A DNA stretch of 58,000 bases from Adiantum capillus-veneris. Taxonomy: Eukaryota > Streptophyta > Polypodiopsida > Polypodiales > Pteridaceae. Under the pieces are notes generated by a model. The model searched no databases. It worked only from the letters and a program-made list of their open reading frames with translations, and was not told the origin of the DNA. The stretch spans positions 35,805,598-35,863,597 of the forward strand of contig CM043962.1 of assembly GCA_014529385.2 (NCBI GenBank), in the 5' to 3' direction. The position numbers and the translations under genes are program-made. Numbering within the stretch: the stretch's first letter is position 1; each line of letters starts with the position of its first letter. Below, in pieces: positions 31,695 through 41,890 of the stretch.

Positions 31695-32290
31695 ATATAT
31701 ATATATTCCAAGGGTAAATATTTACATGCATCAAACTTGTAGAAATTTGTCTCCATAGTTTTTCTAAAATAAGGAACTTATATTCTTGCTTTCTTTGGTA
31801 ACATGACCCGACTATTTAGAAACATATTTTTTGAATGGTTTTGTGGTCTGCTTTTTTGAGGTGGGCAAGGCTAATGAAAACTGTTTGCAATTCCAAAATT
31901 CAATTTAATTAAACCTCGCTACCACCTTTGACTATGCCATTGAAAGATTTTGCAGAGGTGTTTTCTTTTGGGAGATGTTGAGATAATTAATGTTAATCAG
32001 GACAGTGCAAGCACTTAATGGAAGTCTTAGAATAGAATTGAATTGCCCTAATGAAAGGAGAGTTCAACTTCTACTAGAGAGGGATAATGAAAATAAAGAA
32101 AGAGCACAGTACTCTACTGATTACAATTGACTCTTTATATAAAGTCTTGCATGATTGCAATACGTGAGTGATTCATGGGATATAATTGTATCCACTGATC
32201 TAGGGATTTAGGTGGAGGAGATTTTGGGATGTAGGTGAACTTTTTACATTGGCATTAACAACAATTGTGAACCTTTTATATTGGAAATAG
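31573..32290 (+). repeat. Composite repeat Y, copy 1
   Basis: Matches 39,437-39,630 and then 42,656-43,445 plus 44,387-44,468 of the second copy: GGAAAGTCATGAATGG, the CT/TA microsatellite, CCAAGGGTAAATATTTACATG, TTGGTAACATGACC, ATTAATGTTAATCAGGACAG, GGAGATTTTGGGATGTAGGTG. Relative to copy 2 it lacks 385 bp between two GACC tetranucleotides, the 2.9-kb insertion and the ~940-bp segment with GA/CT tracts. It runs directly into copia fragments at about 32,290, as copy 2 does. Confidence 0.8.
31654..31706. repeat. (CT)n(TA)n microsatellite
   Basis: A CT tract of about 35 bp followed by TATATA, inside composite repeat Y. Confidence 0.95.
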
Positions 32291-32459
32291 TATTGTGCTT
32301 TAGCATCCCCCCAAAGGGTAAAAGGTGCCAAGTGATGGTGCGATCATGGAATGGAGAGGAGGCCAATACCCCGAAAACAATTGAAGAGTGTGGCTACACG
32401 GACACCTTTAGTAAGCATGTCAACCTAGTTTGTAGTATTTCATACATAAATCAACTTGA

Positions 32460-32700
32460 TATATAAAACCTGAGCAGGTTTCATTGTAGTTGACGTTGTG
32501 TTGTTGAGAGAAGCCACCATCAACTAACCGAGCCCTTTACTTATCAAATGATCCATTAGGATTGATCTTTCTTTTAACTAGCCATTTGCAAGACACAATG
32601 TTGTGATTGGTTGGCTTTGGGACTAGAATCCAAGTGTGGTTGTTGTGGAGCACATCAAGCTTGACATTGATTGCTATTCTCCATAGAGTTGAGAGCCTTC
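32460..32700 (-). pseudogene. copia RT fragment, antisense
   Basis: The minus strand reads H-N-N-H-T-W-I-L-V-P-K-P, C-K-W-L-V-K-R-K-I-N and F-S-Q-Q-H-N-V-N-Y-N-E-T, the N-terminal region of copia reverse transcriptase, with one internal stop. It points away from the sense RNase H fragment next to it at 32,705, so two copia pieces in opposite orientation are fused. Confidence 0.8.
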
Positions 32701-32704
32701 CTCA

Positions 32705-33076
32705 ATGGATGGGCCAAGATTGTCTTTAAGAATATCTGGGAATTCATCAAAGACCTTTTCTTCATCAAGTGTAGAGGCAAACAAGTGGTGTCATAGATGT
32801 CATCAAAGCTATGCATGCAAATTGGTGCTACATTATCATTATGTTAGAGAGAGACTCTTTGCACAAGAGGTCAACTTGGCCTCTGTATCTACACAAGACA
32901 ACCTTGTGAATCTTTTAGCAAAGGATTTGCCTCCTGAGAAGTTTGAAGCTTTTCACAAAGCTTTGGACTTGATCCCCTTTGTGAATTGTTCACATAGGGA
33001 CTATCACTTTTTTATACATAAGTGTCGGCTTATGTTCATTGCATCACTCCTAGGGGGATTTTTTACTGTATCTTGA
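32705..33076 (+). pseudogene. copia RNase H C-terminal fragment
   Basis: From about 32,825 the frame reads H-Y-H-Y-V-R-E-R-L-F, V-N-L-L-A-K-D-L-P and F-H-K-A-L-D-L, the end of copia RNase H. It is followed by a polypurine tract (CTAGGGGGATT, about 33,050-33,060) and an LTR. It corresponds to 46,900-47,160 of copia-3. Confidence 0.8.
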
Positions 33077-33258
33077 TACTGATGTGTTAGGAAATCTTTT
33101 CTATCTCTAGGAGGCTTTCCTCTCAGCGTGTATATACGCCCTGCATTCTGGGGCCAGCTTTTTATTTTTATTGATACACTTAGTAATACTACTTCCTATT
33201 GAGCTTATTCTTCATCTTCATCAACTTTGCATGCATTCCTATAGTTGTATTTTCAACA
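33061..33258 (+). mobile_element. 3' LTR remnant related to the copia-3 LTR
   Basis: Begins after the polypurine tract. Parallels the copia-3 LTR in layout (GATGTGT, AGGAGGCTTTCC near the middle, CAACA at the end) with considerable divergence. The initial TG is mutated. A (GA)20 tract starts 12 bp further on. Confidence 0.6.
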
Positions 33259-33265
33259 ACATGCT

Positions 33266-33270
<5 letters not shown>

Positions 33271-33310
<40 letters not shown>
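33271..33310. repeat. (GA)20 microsatellite
   Basis: An uninterrupted 40-bp GA tract. Confidence 0.97.
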
Positions 33311-33314
<4 letters not shown>

Positions 33315-33599
33315 TTTTAAGCCACACCATCAGCGGCTAGTATCAAAATAGGATGCCATAGCAATGTAAGGCTTTTAATAGGCATGTGGGTAGCACACGC
33401 TTCAAAACATGCCTCTTTCATAAATTTTCGGATACTGGAGATGTAATTTGCAGCTCGGTATATAAATTGATGAGAGCAATTTTTTCTCCAAAAAAAAAAG
33501 ATTTTTGTATTTGAAAGGATGATGATACATATTTAAGTAACTTTCAAAACCTTAATTAATTAACGTGGAAAAACATAAATTTTGATTAAATGAAGGGTT

Positions 33600-34390
33600 C
33601 CCCCTTCAAAGATACAAGTGCATGTGATGGTATTTGATAATTCCTTTAACCATAGTGGACTTTTGGTGACGAGAGAGAATGTTCTGTTAAGGAGAGTCCT
33701 TATGATAGAAGAGAAAAAGCTTGGTTGGAGTTTACTACATAACTATTTAGCTTACAATACAACCTTTGTGCTCTTCAAAAGCGATATTGATGCCATGCAT
33801 ATGGAAAGCTTCATGCACCATTAATTACACTTGGTGTGACCTCAATTCCAAGACCTCAAACACCTTCAAAGGTGGAGAGAGCTAGGGGGGAATGAGGAAG
33901 ATTGAGAAGAAGAAGAAGTATTTGTATAAGAAAGAAGTACTTTTCCTTCATTAATCTACTCATAAAGCATAGCATAGCATGGTAGAGTAGTTGGAGAAGA
34001 GGATGAGCATGCTTGTGAGCAAGACACTTGCTTGGATTTTCATTCCATGATAAAGTGTTGTTGAAGTAGGATTCTCTACGTATGTCGCTTGAGAAGGAGA
34101 CTTAATTAGGGCATAATGATTATGTCCAAGGCCTTAAGAGAGTCCCCTCCCATTGAGCTTCCCTTGAAAATTGGTTCTTGCCCAAGACTAGTCAATGAAT
34201 GGCTTTCTTCTTTTAAGGCAAATGTGTTAGCATTGTTACAAGTGTCATCCATTTTCTCTCGAACTTGATCCTTTAAATATGTGAAGCTTAATTCCCATTG
34301 GCTCTCAAGGTGTGCTATCCAATGAAATCAATGTTTTCTCAAGAGCAACATAACTCTATGCGACATGTCTAATACATGTCTTGTTTTAAA
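33600..34390 (-). mobile_element. gypsy LTR fragment, minus strand
   Basis: Matches in order the gypsy-3 LTR (57,760-57,980) and, reverse-complemented, the gypsy-1 LTRs: ACAATACAA, CTTCATGCA, the block CCTCAAACACCTTC-AAGGTGGAGAG-ACTAG, GGGGAATGAGG. Further on it carries the GAGCCAATG-GAATTAAGCT motif of the LTR near 18,882. It is truncated at both ends, and LINE-3 lies directly to its right. Confidence 0.65.
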
Positions 34391-34410
34391 AAAGAGAAGA
34401 GTCTAAAGAC

Positions 34411-35812
34411 TTTTTTTTTTTTGCAAAACTCACAATTGTGAGTGGATAGTATTAAGAACATCAGAAATATACACCACACCTCAAGCTTAGACCGAGCCTT
34501 GAGGGTCAAAGCATTACAAGTTTTCTACTTGATGGAGAAACCACTACTACTCCTAGGCTTTCCTTATTGCAAGATGTTATGTATTGTTCTAGACCAGTCC
34601 TCTGAGACTTGCTTGCCTCCGATCATGTGGAACGTCACTCTGCTCTCTTGTATGATTTCACAAAAGCTTGCCAACACAGCCAGATCCCCCTCAAACGCAA
34701 CGATTTCTTGCTTGCCAAATATGGTGAGAGAAGTAGTGCCTGATTACTTGGGTGCAGATGAGAAGAGCGGGACTTCCCAGCCTGTTACTACCAAAGAACT
34801 GATCATTCTTGAAGAACTTAATTTTCCATGTTCTTTGAATCCACTTGCATATTTTCCCAGCCATGCCCCTGATTGCCTGGCATCCCATGAAAAGGTGGGC
34901 TAGAACTTCACTAGCTATTCTGCACTCCGAGCAACGATCGGACCCGATGCCTCTTTCTTATATCTTTACGGTCGTCGGTAGAGCACCCCACATCACTTTC
35001 CACAGAAATATCTTCATATATTGAGGCCACCTTGGCTTCCAGATGTTCTCCATGACTCCCTTCCACCGTTTTTCCGTCCAGTGCCTCTTCCATAATTTGT
35101 TGAGGGGTCTACACCAATTATCCTCGTGCATTAATGTATGGTAAATGCCTTTAGAGTGTGGTTTCCAGAAGAGGCTACTCTCGGGAATCTCCAAGCGTCC
35201 CATTCCAAGTTGGATTCATAGATTGACATCACCACCTTATCAAGATCTTTCATCACCCTGTAGACTAGTAAGGTCTCAAAGCCATTCGGTTGATATTGGA
35301 TGGCTAAAGAGTCAGCAGTTTTCCAGCACTTCCTGTTGCCATCCCATAATTGCTATGGTCGAACGAGCCCCTTATTATTCACATTCCTGGCCATTTCTAT
35401 CCAATAGGGGCTTTGCGGCGGCCCCAATATTTTAGAGAGCCAAGGGGACCAATGCAAAATGGAGTTCTTAAAGTATCTAGTTACTTCCCCCCATTCCAAA
35501 ACCTCAGCTACACTTTTGCACTTCCTCATCAGCTCCCTTGAGACTCCACTAGATCTAAGATAAGACCACTTCGCGGCAAGAAGTTTTGTCATGCAACACA
35601 ACCCCCTTCCACTTTCCCCCTTTTGATCCCAGTTTTGCTGCATCAAGCATTTCCTTGGTCATGATAGCCCAAGCTTGGTTCTGTTTAGCCAATGAGACCA
35701 TAAATTTGGCACAAAGGGCCTCAGCATGGGATATAGGGTTAAGAATCAGCCGAGATCTCCTTGGTCTACCGTGCGAGCAACTACCTCCCATCTAGCCCAC
35801 TGCCATGGCCAG
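34411..35812 (-). mobile_element. LINE-3: 3' part of a LINE, minus strand
   Basis: A poly(T) run (34,411-34,422) is the A tail read from the other strand. It is preceded on the minus strand by the 16-bp palindrome (34,428-34,443) and the 3' UTR. Coding remnants from 35,791 down to about 34,540 match LINE-1 13,600-14,840 closely. The RT core, endonuclease and ORF1 are absent. Its 5' end abuts the 5' end of LINE-2, giving a head-to-head pair. No clear target-site duplication was found. Confidence 0.85.
34540..35791 (-). pseudogene. LINE-3 ORF2 C-terminal remnant
   Basis: Recognised by S-L-A-K-Q-N-Q-A-W-A-I-M, G-G-K-W-K-G-V-V, W-K-V-M-W-G-A-L-P and the zinc-binding region (C-L-G-V/C ... near 34,930-34,890). 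The frame is broken several times, so no product is expected. Compared with LINE-1 the two are close relatives. Confidence 0.85.
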
Positions 35813-35819
35813 AGACAAG

Positions 35820-36064
35820 AGTGAAGGCAGTGGCAAGAGACTCCAAAGTTCTTTAGGTCGTGAGAACACTTGAGGCGAAAGGATCCAATTCATCCTCCAC
35901 ACCTTCGAAAGGAGGGGGGTTCACTGTCCCACTGCAAAATCCATTTGCAGCACTGCAAGAAAAGAAATCCCCTAACTTGGAACCCCCGGATTCTCCTGTG
36001 ACCAAGGAGGAGGGGGGGGGGGGATGATTCGGATGTTGAAGAATTTGTTCCTCTATCCCAATGA
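35820..36064 (+). pseudogene. LINE-2 ORF1 C-terminal remnant
   Basis: The frame ending E-E-F-V-P-L-S-Q-stop (TGA 36,062-36,064) reads upstream through a run of about 12 G residues (36,010-36,022) and the segment N-P-F-A-A-L-Q-E-K-K-S-P to a TAG near 35,853. This matches the ORF1 ending of LINE-1. The stop overlaps the ORF2 start as ATGA. Confidence 0.75.
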
Positions 36065-37300
36065 ACCCCTCATCAATGATGGAGTCTCTCACTATCCAAT
36101 CTTGGAACATAAAGGGGTTGGAAACCCGTAAGAAGAATACCCTATTCTGGGAGGAAATAAAAATGGAGAAGACAGTCAACTGTTGGGCCATCCAAGAACA
36201 CCAGTTAGATGCCCATAGCAAGCGAAAGCAGGTGCTAGGAAAGAAATTGGTATTCTATGGAGAAGGAAGTAACGGTTTCAGTGGCATCCTCACCATTGTA
36301 GACAGAGAATTGGAGCCGAAGTTGGTTCTTAACCACCCATCCGACAGAATCTTCGGGATTAGAATCAAATGGGAAGGGCATCCCTTCACCGTTGTGAATG
36401 TGTACGGCCCTTGCAATGCAAAAGAAAGAGCTAAACTATGGATTCATCTTAGAGATACTCCTATTGAAGGGGAGTGGCCGTTGGTTGGCGACTTCAATAT
36501 GGTAGAAAAGAGCAAGGATAGAACAGGATCCTCCAGTATGTTGGCTGGATCGGAAAGGTCTAAATGGAAATGTTTGTGCAAAAAGTGGGGGTGATCGACT
36601 TATTGGAAGTCGGCCCATGGAACAGCACGCCTGGTTTCACCTACACAAGCCTCCAGTATGCCCGCCTTGCCTCCAGGCTGGACAGATGCTATTGCTCACA
36701 CCAAGCTGACTGGATATTGTCTTTGATGGAGATGAAGGTAGTCCCAACAAAAAGCCTTTCGGATCACATTCCTCTGCACATACATTTTAAGAAGAATAAA
36801 TGGGAGGAGCAGACCCCAAGAGGTGAGAAAAAACTTTTAGTAACAGGGGCACACCTCTTCAAAGACTCTCTTTTCAGGAATCTAACCAAGAAAGCACTGG
36901 GTAAGCTCAAAAAAGATGTCGACCTCAACAAACACAATGCATGGGACCTCTTTGCTCGGAGCATCCAAAAAGCAATCAAAACCTCAGGCCCTCGATTCAA
37001 GAAAGCTAGGGAGGTACACCTTCTGCATCTTATAGCGAAGGTACAATTGCTTACCTCCATAAAATCCAATGAGCATGCTATTGAGGAGGGGCACAAATGA
37101 TGGCTCGAAGCCAAATCTAACCTTGCTAATGAATAGTTGGAAGATATCAGAAAGGCAAGGCTTTTTCTTAAGGGAGACTTTCCTTCAACCTGAAGCCTCC
37201 AATCAAACTCGGTTTTTTAGGGCTTTAAAAATCAAGAAGAGCCGGGGCCATGTCTGCTCGCTCTATGATGAGAAAGGGAACACCAACATGGGTTCATAAA
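36061..37300 (+). pseudogene. LINE-2 ORF2: AP endonuclease and linker (frameshifted)
   Basis: Endonuclease motifs in order: Q-S-W-N-I-K-G-L, I-Q-E-H-Q-L, V-N-V-Y-G-P, V-G-D-F-N-M-V and L-S-D-H-I-P-L, including the metal-binding Glu, the D-x-N pair and the catalytic His. The frame is open for 177 codons, shifts at about 36,590, continues to a TGA near 37,098, and then shifts again. Near 37,290 it jumps from the linker to the middle of RT, so part of the linker and RT N-terminus is deleted. Confidence 0.88.
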
Positions 37301-37709
37301 AGGAAGGTCTATTTACGATAACATCTTGGTAGCAATGGTGGGCATCAAATACACAACTGTCACAAAGCAGGAGTGCATTCTGTTGCAATTAGACCTGGAC
37401 AAGGCTTATGACAGAATAACATGGACATATATAGAAGCCATCATGGAAGCTCTGGGCTTTGGGACTTGCCTATGTCGATTGGTATGCATACTAGGGACTG
37501 GAAGCCAATCAGAGCTCCTATTCAACGACAGAATAGGATGCCCTCTGGCCCCCCTACTTTTCGCCATAGGATCACATCCTTCAATCACGACGTTCGAAGA
37601 TAGTGCGGAACGAGGGGAGTTGCAAGGCCTTGCTTTGCCAGGAAATATCCAACTCCTAGAAAGACTTTTTGCAGATGATTCTCTCCTCTTCTTGAAGGTG
37701 TGCCCCTAG
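37301..37709 (+). pseudogene. LINE-2 ORF2: RT core (catalytic motif present)
   Basis: RT motifs: L-D-L-D-K-A-Y-D-R-I (first catalytic Asp), G-C-P-L-A-P-L-L-F-A-I, then F-A-D-D-S-L-L-F (catalytic Asp pair, about 37,667-37,690). Spacing between the last two is shorter than usual, so a second internal deletion is likely. This block is missing from LINE-1, where copia-1 and a deletion took its place. Confidence 0.85.
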
Positions 37710-39198
37710 GTCAGCAAAAAAGCTCTGGAGATTGTTCAAATATTCTTAGTAAAATCAAAACTAAAATGAGTAGGTGGGAGTATGCTCTTCTCCCATTCCC
37801 AATTCGGATAAAAGTGATGAATGCCTTTATGATTTCTTATATTGCCTTCACTAGCCCGCTTCTCAAGATGGCTAAGTGTCACTGGAAAGAGTTATTAAAA
37901 CCAGTTAAAAGGTTTTTATGGAAAAACAACACGAAATCCTCCAGGCCATGACAATGGGCCCATTGGGAATCAGTTGCGCGGCCGGTGTATCAAGGAGGCC
38001 TTGGAATTCTTAACCCTGTGGCCCATGCAGAAGCTTGTTGCGCCAAGTTTTTTGTTTCCTTGGCTAAACACGATCAAGTTTGGGCTGTCATGGTTAGCGA
38101 TATGATAGAAGCAGCTAAACTTGGCTCGAATGGTGGAAAGTGGAGAGGGGTGGAGTTTCATGACAAGCTGTTAGCCCGAGAGTGGTCTACCTTAAGACTG
38201 GGGGGCAACTCAGGAGAATTGATAAGAAAATGCAATAGAGCAGTAGGAGTCTTAAAGTGGGGGGAAGAAATCAGATACTTTAAGAACTCCATTTTACATT
38301 GGTCCCCCTGGTCTTCCAAAGTTGTAGATCTGCCACAAACTCCCTATTGGATTGAGACAGCCAGGAAACTGAATAATAAGGGTCTGAAGCGACTTGTGCA
38401 CTTCTGGGAGAGTGGCAACAAGAGTTGGAAAACCATTGACCTTCTGGTTACCCAGTACCAACTCAATAGCTTGGAGGTCTTGTCGACAAAGTGATGAAAG
38501 AGCTTCACAATTTAGTGATGCCAATTTGTGATTCGGAGTTTGACTGGAATGCCTGGAGATGGCCCAGAAGCAGTCTCTTATGGAAACCCCATCCTAAAAG
38601 CATTTATCAGACAATGATGCATAAGAAGAATTGGTCTATCCCCCTTAACAAGCTATGGAAAAAGCAATGGCTGGAGGAAAGGTGGGAGCAAGTAATGGAG
38701 AACATATGGAAGCCAAAGGTTCTACAACACATGAAGGTTTTTCTATGAAAGGTAATTTGGGGTGCTCTACTGACGGGGGTGAAGATTCAAGAGAGAGGGA
38801 TTGGGTCAGATCGATGCTTGGGGTGCAGGATGGCTAGTGAAGATCTGGCCCACGTATTCATGGACTGCCCAACTATTAAAGGCCTCACAAGGAAAATATG
38901 CAAGTGGGTCCAAAGAACATGGAAAATTAGTTTCTTCAAGACTGACCTATTCCTTGGAGGTAAGAATTCAGAAAGTCCTGCCCTCCTCGTCAGCACTCAA
39001 ATCGTCAGATACTTCTTCTTACATAACATATGGAAGACAAGGAATCACCGTGTGTTTAAAGGAGGTTTTGAGGTGGCAAGCTTCGCAGAAATCACTCAAG
39101 AAAGCAAAGAGCTAATATGGACGCTCGGGCGCAAGCAACACTCAGAGGATTGGTCTAGGACTACTTGTGCCTGTTGGGTCAGCAGATGGAATGACTAG
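37710..39198 (+). pseudogene. LINE-2 ORF2: C-terminal domain with zinc-binding motif
   Basis: Three long open pieces (37,985-38,494, 38,491-38,748, 38,779-39,198) cover the region after RT. A zinc-binding signature C-L-G-C ... S-E-D-L-A-H-V-F-M-D-C lies at about 38,815-38,867, as in plant LINE ORF2 proteins. The end (W-T-L-G-R-K-Q ... W-N-D, stop TAG) may be the natural C-terminus. A TGA near 38,747 and a frameshift near 38,490 break the frame. Confidence 0.85.
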
Positions 39199-39397
39199 GA
39201 CGGGGGGAAATCTTGGCCATCAGCAAATAAAAGATCTCATAAGGACAAGTTTATGGACCTTGTGTATCGAGGAGGAGGGGGCGGGTGCGTGGGGTGGCCG
39301 CCTTGATAGCTGATGTAATTATAGTCCTTGGATGATGTCATGGCTCAACAAGAGCATGCCAAGACCTTGTAATTTTTTGGGCTGTTCAATATAATTC

Positions 39398-39413
39398 ACT
39401 CACAGTTGTGAGT
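39398..39413 (+). other. 3'-terminal palindrome of the LINE (LINE-2 copy)
   Basis: ACTCACAGTTGTGAGT, the LINE-1/LINE-3 palindrome with one central change, 10 bp before the A tail. Confidence 0.6.
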
Positions 39414-39436
39414 TTTGCTATTGAAAAAAAAAAAAG

Positions 39437-39514
39437 GAAAGTCATGAATGGCATCTACAAAACTAATATTTTTGCCTTTTAGTAAACCATCAACAACTTC
39501 TTAAACCGTTTTAG

Positions 39515-39561
<47 letters not shown>

Positions 39562-39765
39562 TCCAAGGGTAAATATTTACATGCACCAAGCTTGTAGAAA
39601 TTTGTCTCCATAGTAAGGCACGTATATTATTTTAGTAAACCATCAACAAATTCTTAAACCATTTTAGGTTTTCTCTCTCCCTCTCTCTCTCTCTCTCTCT
39701 TCCAAGGGTGAATATTTACATGCACCAAGCTTGTAGAAATTTGTCTCCATAGTAAGGCACTTCAC
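39437..39765 (+). repeat. Composite repeat Y, copy 2, first part with local duplication
   Basis: 39,437-39,630 matches 31,573-31,790. The segment TTTTAGTAAACCATCAACAA to TCCATAGTAAGGCAC then occurs a second time (about 39,632-39,762), so about 150 bp is duplicated in tandem. Each copy holds its own CT tract (39,517-39,559 and about 39,671-39,700). The second copy ends exactly where repeat X begins. Confidence 0.85.
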
Positions 39766-41890
39766 TACTGGGTCTATAGTACATACTGATAGCCGTTTTT
39801 CGGCTTTTCATAATTGTCATAGTAAGCTACCTCACCCTATCAAATCACTCAAACATTTTGGTTATCCCTACCATTTCACTGTATATAGGTGTGTGTGAGT
39901 TAGGGGACTTTTCCCATATCTTTTTGAAAACCCTTAATTAGCTAGTCACTTGGCTAGTTGAGCCAAAAAAATAATAAAATATAAGTATATTATGGCTCAT
40001 TTGTGTAAATATTTCATTGTATATAGGGCCTAAATAAAAGGATTTTTCATAATTATGCATGCACCATGGGGAGCTCACTCTTGGAGGTATTCAAAAGAAT
40101 CATCCAAAGAAGGACCTCACAAGGACCTTGTGCAGTGGAAAAAATAGTCGGTTTTGCTGAATTTTTAAAGATCACATGCTCCCCGAATTTGAAAAGGTGA
40201 TACAAACAAAAGTTGTAGCTCGTGAGCTGAAATTTTACCTCAAATTTTTTCATATTTTTTTGAGCTACGAGCTGTGAGCTATGATTTTATTGGTGGACCC
40301 CAGTTTGCCCATGCTATGCAGCCACACTCCCTCTTCCACTTTATCATTTTCCTCTTTCATACACACTCCTCCCTCTCCTTCCCACTCCCAAACTTGCAAC
40401 TCCCATGTCCTAAATCACCCTCTTCACCATTGCCACATCTCTCACACCTCCATAGCCTTCATCCTCCATTTCTACACCCTATGTGTCCCCCTTTCTCTCT
40501 ACATATATGTCCATATTACCATACTCTCTTCAGCTTTGTAAAGAACTTTTAAAAATCAGAAAAAATCCAAGGATAACCTCTGCAAATGAAGGCTTTTATC
40601 ATGAATTTTTCAAGGTTTGAAGATAACATAGCTTCATCGACACGCGCTACTTCGCCATGCTGACTGCTTCTTCTTCCGGTGCTGTAAAAATGTGAATGTC
40701 AACTTCTCCAAAGCTTCAACCTCTCTTTACAAGCTCATCCCTTCTCTAACTTTTCTCATCATATATCTCACCATTTGGTGAATGATTTTGTAAATATTTT
40801 TTAGTGATAATTACTAACTACTAACCACTAACCTTATTGTAAAATGCACCTTCTACTAGAGTAGGCACTCCCAAATTATTCACTCAATCCCTCTCTCCTT
40901 TCATCCTCAATAATTCTCTTCCCTTGAGCCCACATCCATGTGACTCAAACAAGAGAGACCCACCCTCATTTAAAAAAATAAAATATGCACAATCTTTTAT
41001 TTCTTCAAATAAACTTGTTTAGGTCTAATCTTAATTGGGGCTTCTAAAACCTATAAATAGAGCCCTTCTCTCCCTTGTGAATCATCACATAATCACGCTA
41101 CACCACACCATTCTCAACACATAACACACCACTCTTCAAGCCTAGTTGTGTAGAGTGTGTGCATCGTGAGTTCTCTATTCCATCATTACACATAGGTGCA
41201 TGGAGAAGCTTGAAGTTAGTTATGCCATCTAGAGGAGTGGAGTGTATGCCATACTCTTCACCACACTTGTAGCCTACTCTTGTGCATAAATAAGATTTAT
41301 AGTTTTGGGTGCAATTGTATGCTGCAACTACGACTCTTCTCTCCAAATTGACTTGATAAGTTGGATCATTAGGTGGTTGAAGGTATATTGTCCTTGAAGT
41401 TTGTTGTGCCATTTCATACTTGGTGGTTTGAGGGCTTGTTGAATTGTTTGCCTAAAAGGTCAATTGTAAGAGGGTCCTCGGTGAGAGGGCTCCCGTGACC
41501 CTAAGATAATTTGTGTATTGGCAACAAGGTCAATTTTTGTGTTGTCTCTCTATTTCTCATCAAGCTTTGTGTGCATCTAATCTTTAAAGCTAAGACTGAG
41601 TTGCTCAAGTTGATTTGTGCTCTTTACCTCTCTCTAGCGTGGTGAATGTTTTTGTTTGGTGTGTGTGGCTATCTTGCATTCCCCTCTCTTTGTGCATTTG
41701 AGTACAAGGAGATATCACGTCCGTCCTAGTTCGCATCTACAACTAGGTGGTGCCCCTTTTCTTGTTTGGTTTCTGGCTGTGGGTTGTTTTTGTCTCTGAT
41801 TGTGCTTGCCCCAACCCCAATTGAGCAGCACGGGAGCCTTGAAGGGTGTTTAGAGGCCGCTCTTCTTGTTGCCCGCCTCGGACCGCTTCA
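39766..41890 (+). repeat. Dispersed repeat family X, copy 2 (inserted in repeat Y)
   Basis: Begins CACTACTGGG and soon reads GATAGCCGTTTTTCGGCT, then matches copy 1 (834-3545) in inverse orientation as described there. It interrupts repeat Y, which resumes near 42,656. Y copy 1 lacks it, so this is an insertion. The CACTA start and GCCGTTTTT motif hint at a CACTA-type DNA transposon; the other end lacks an obvious TAGTG, so the class is uncertain. Open frames inside carry no recognised domain. Confidence 0.6.
41050..41062 (+). promoter_or_regulatory. Candidate TATA box in repeat family X (copy 2)
   Basis: CCTATAAATAGAGCCC is a near-ideal plant TATA box, at the place matching the minus-strand TATA of copy 1 (1795-1807). 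Confidence 0.35.

Larger units (their letters stand above)
35820..39435 (+). mobile_element. LINE-2: most complete LINE copy of the window
   Basis: Order: ORF1 C-terminus, ATGA overlap, endonuclease, RT with an internal deletion, C-terminal zinc region, 3' UTR, palindrome (39,398-39,413) and A tail (39,424-39,435). The 5' end is truncated in ORF1 and touches LINE-3. The tail is followed by composite repeat Y (39,437 onward). Confidence 0.88.

Noticed and set aside
34411-39435. Single LINE insertion with twin-priming inversion
   Set aside because: Both arms carry their own 3' UTR palindrome and A tail, and their coding regions overlap, so they are two copies.
39766-39808. Confident call of a CACTA transposon
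   Set aside because: CACTACTGGG and GCCGTTTTTCGGC are suggestive, but no inverted terminus or transposase was located, so only a dispersed repeat is annotated.
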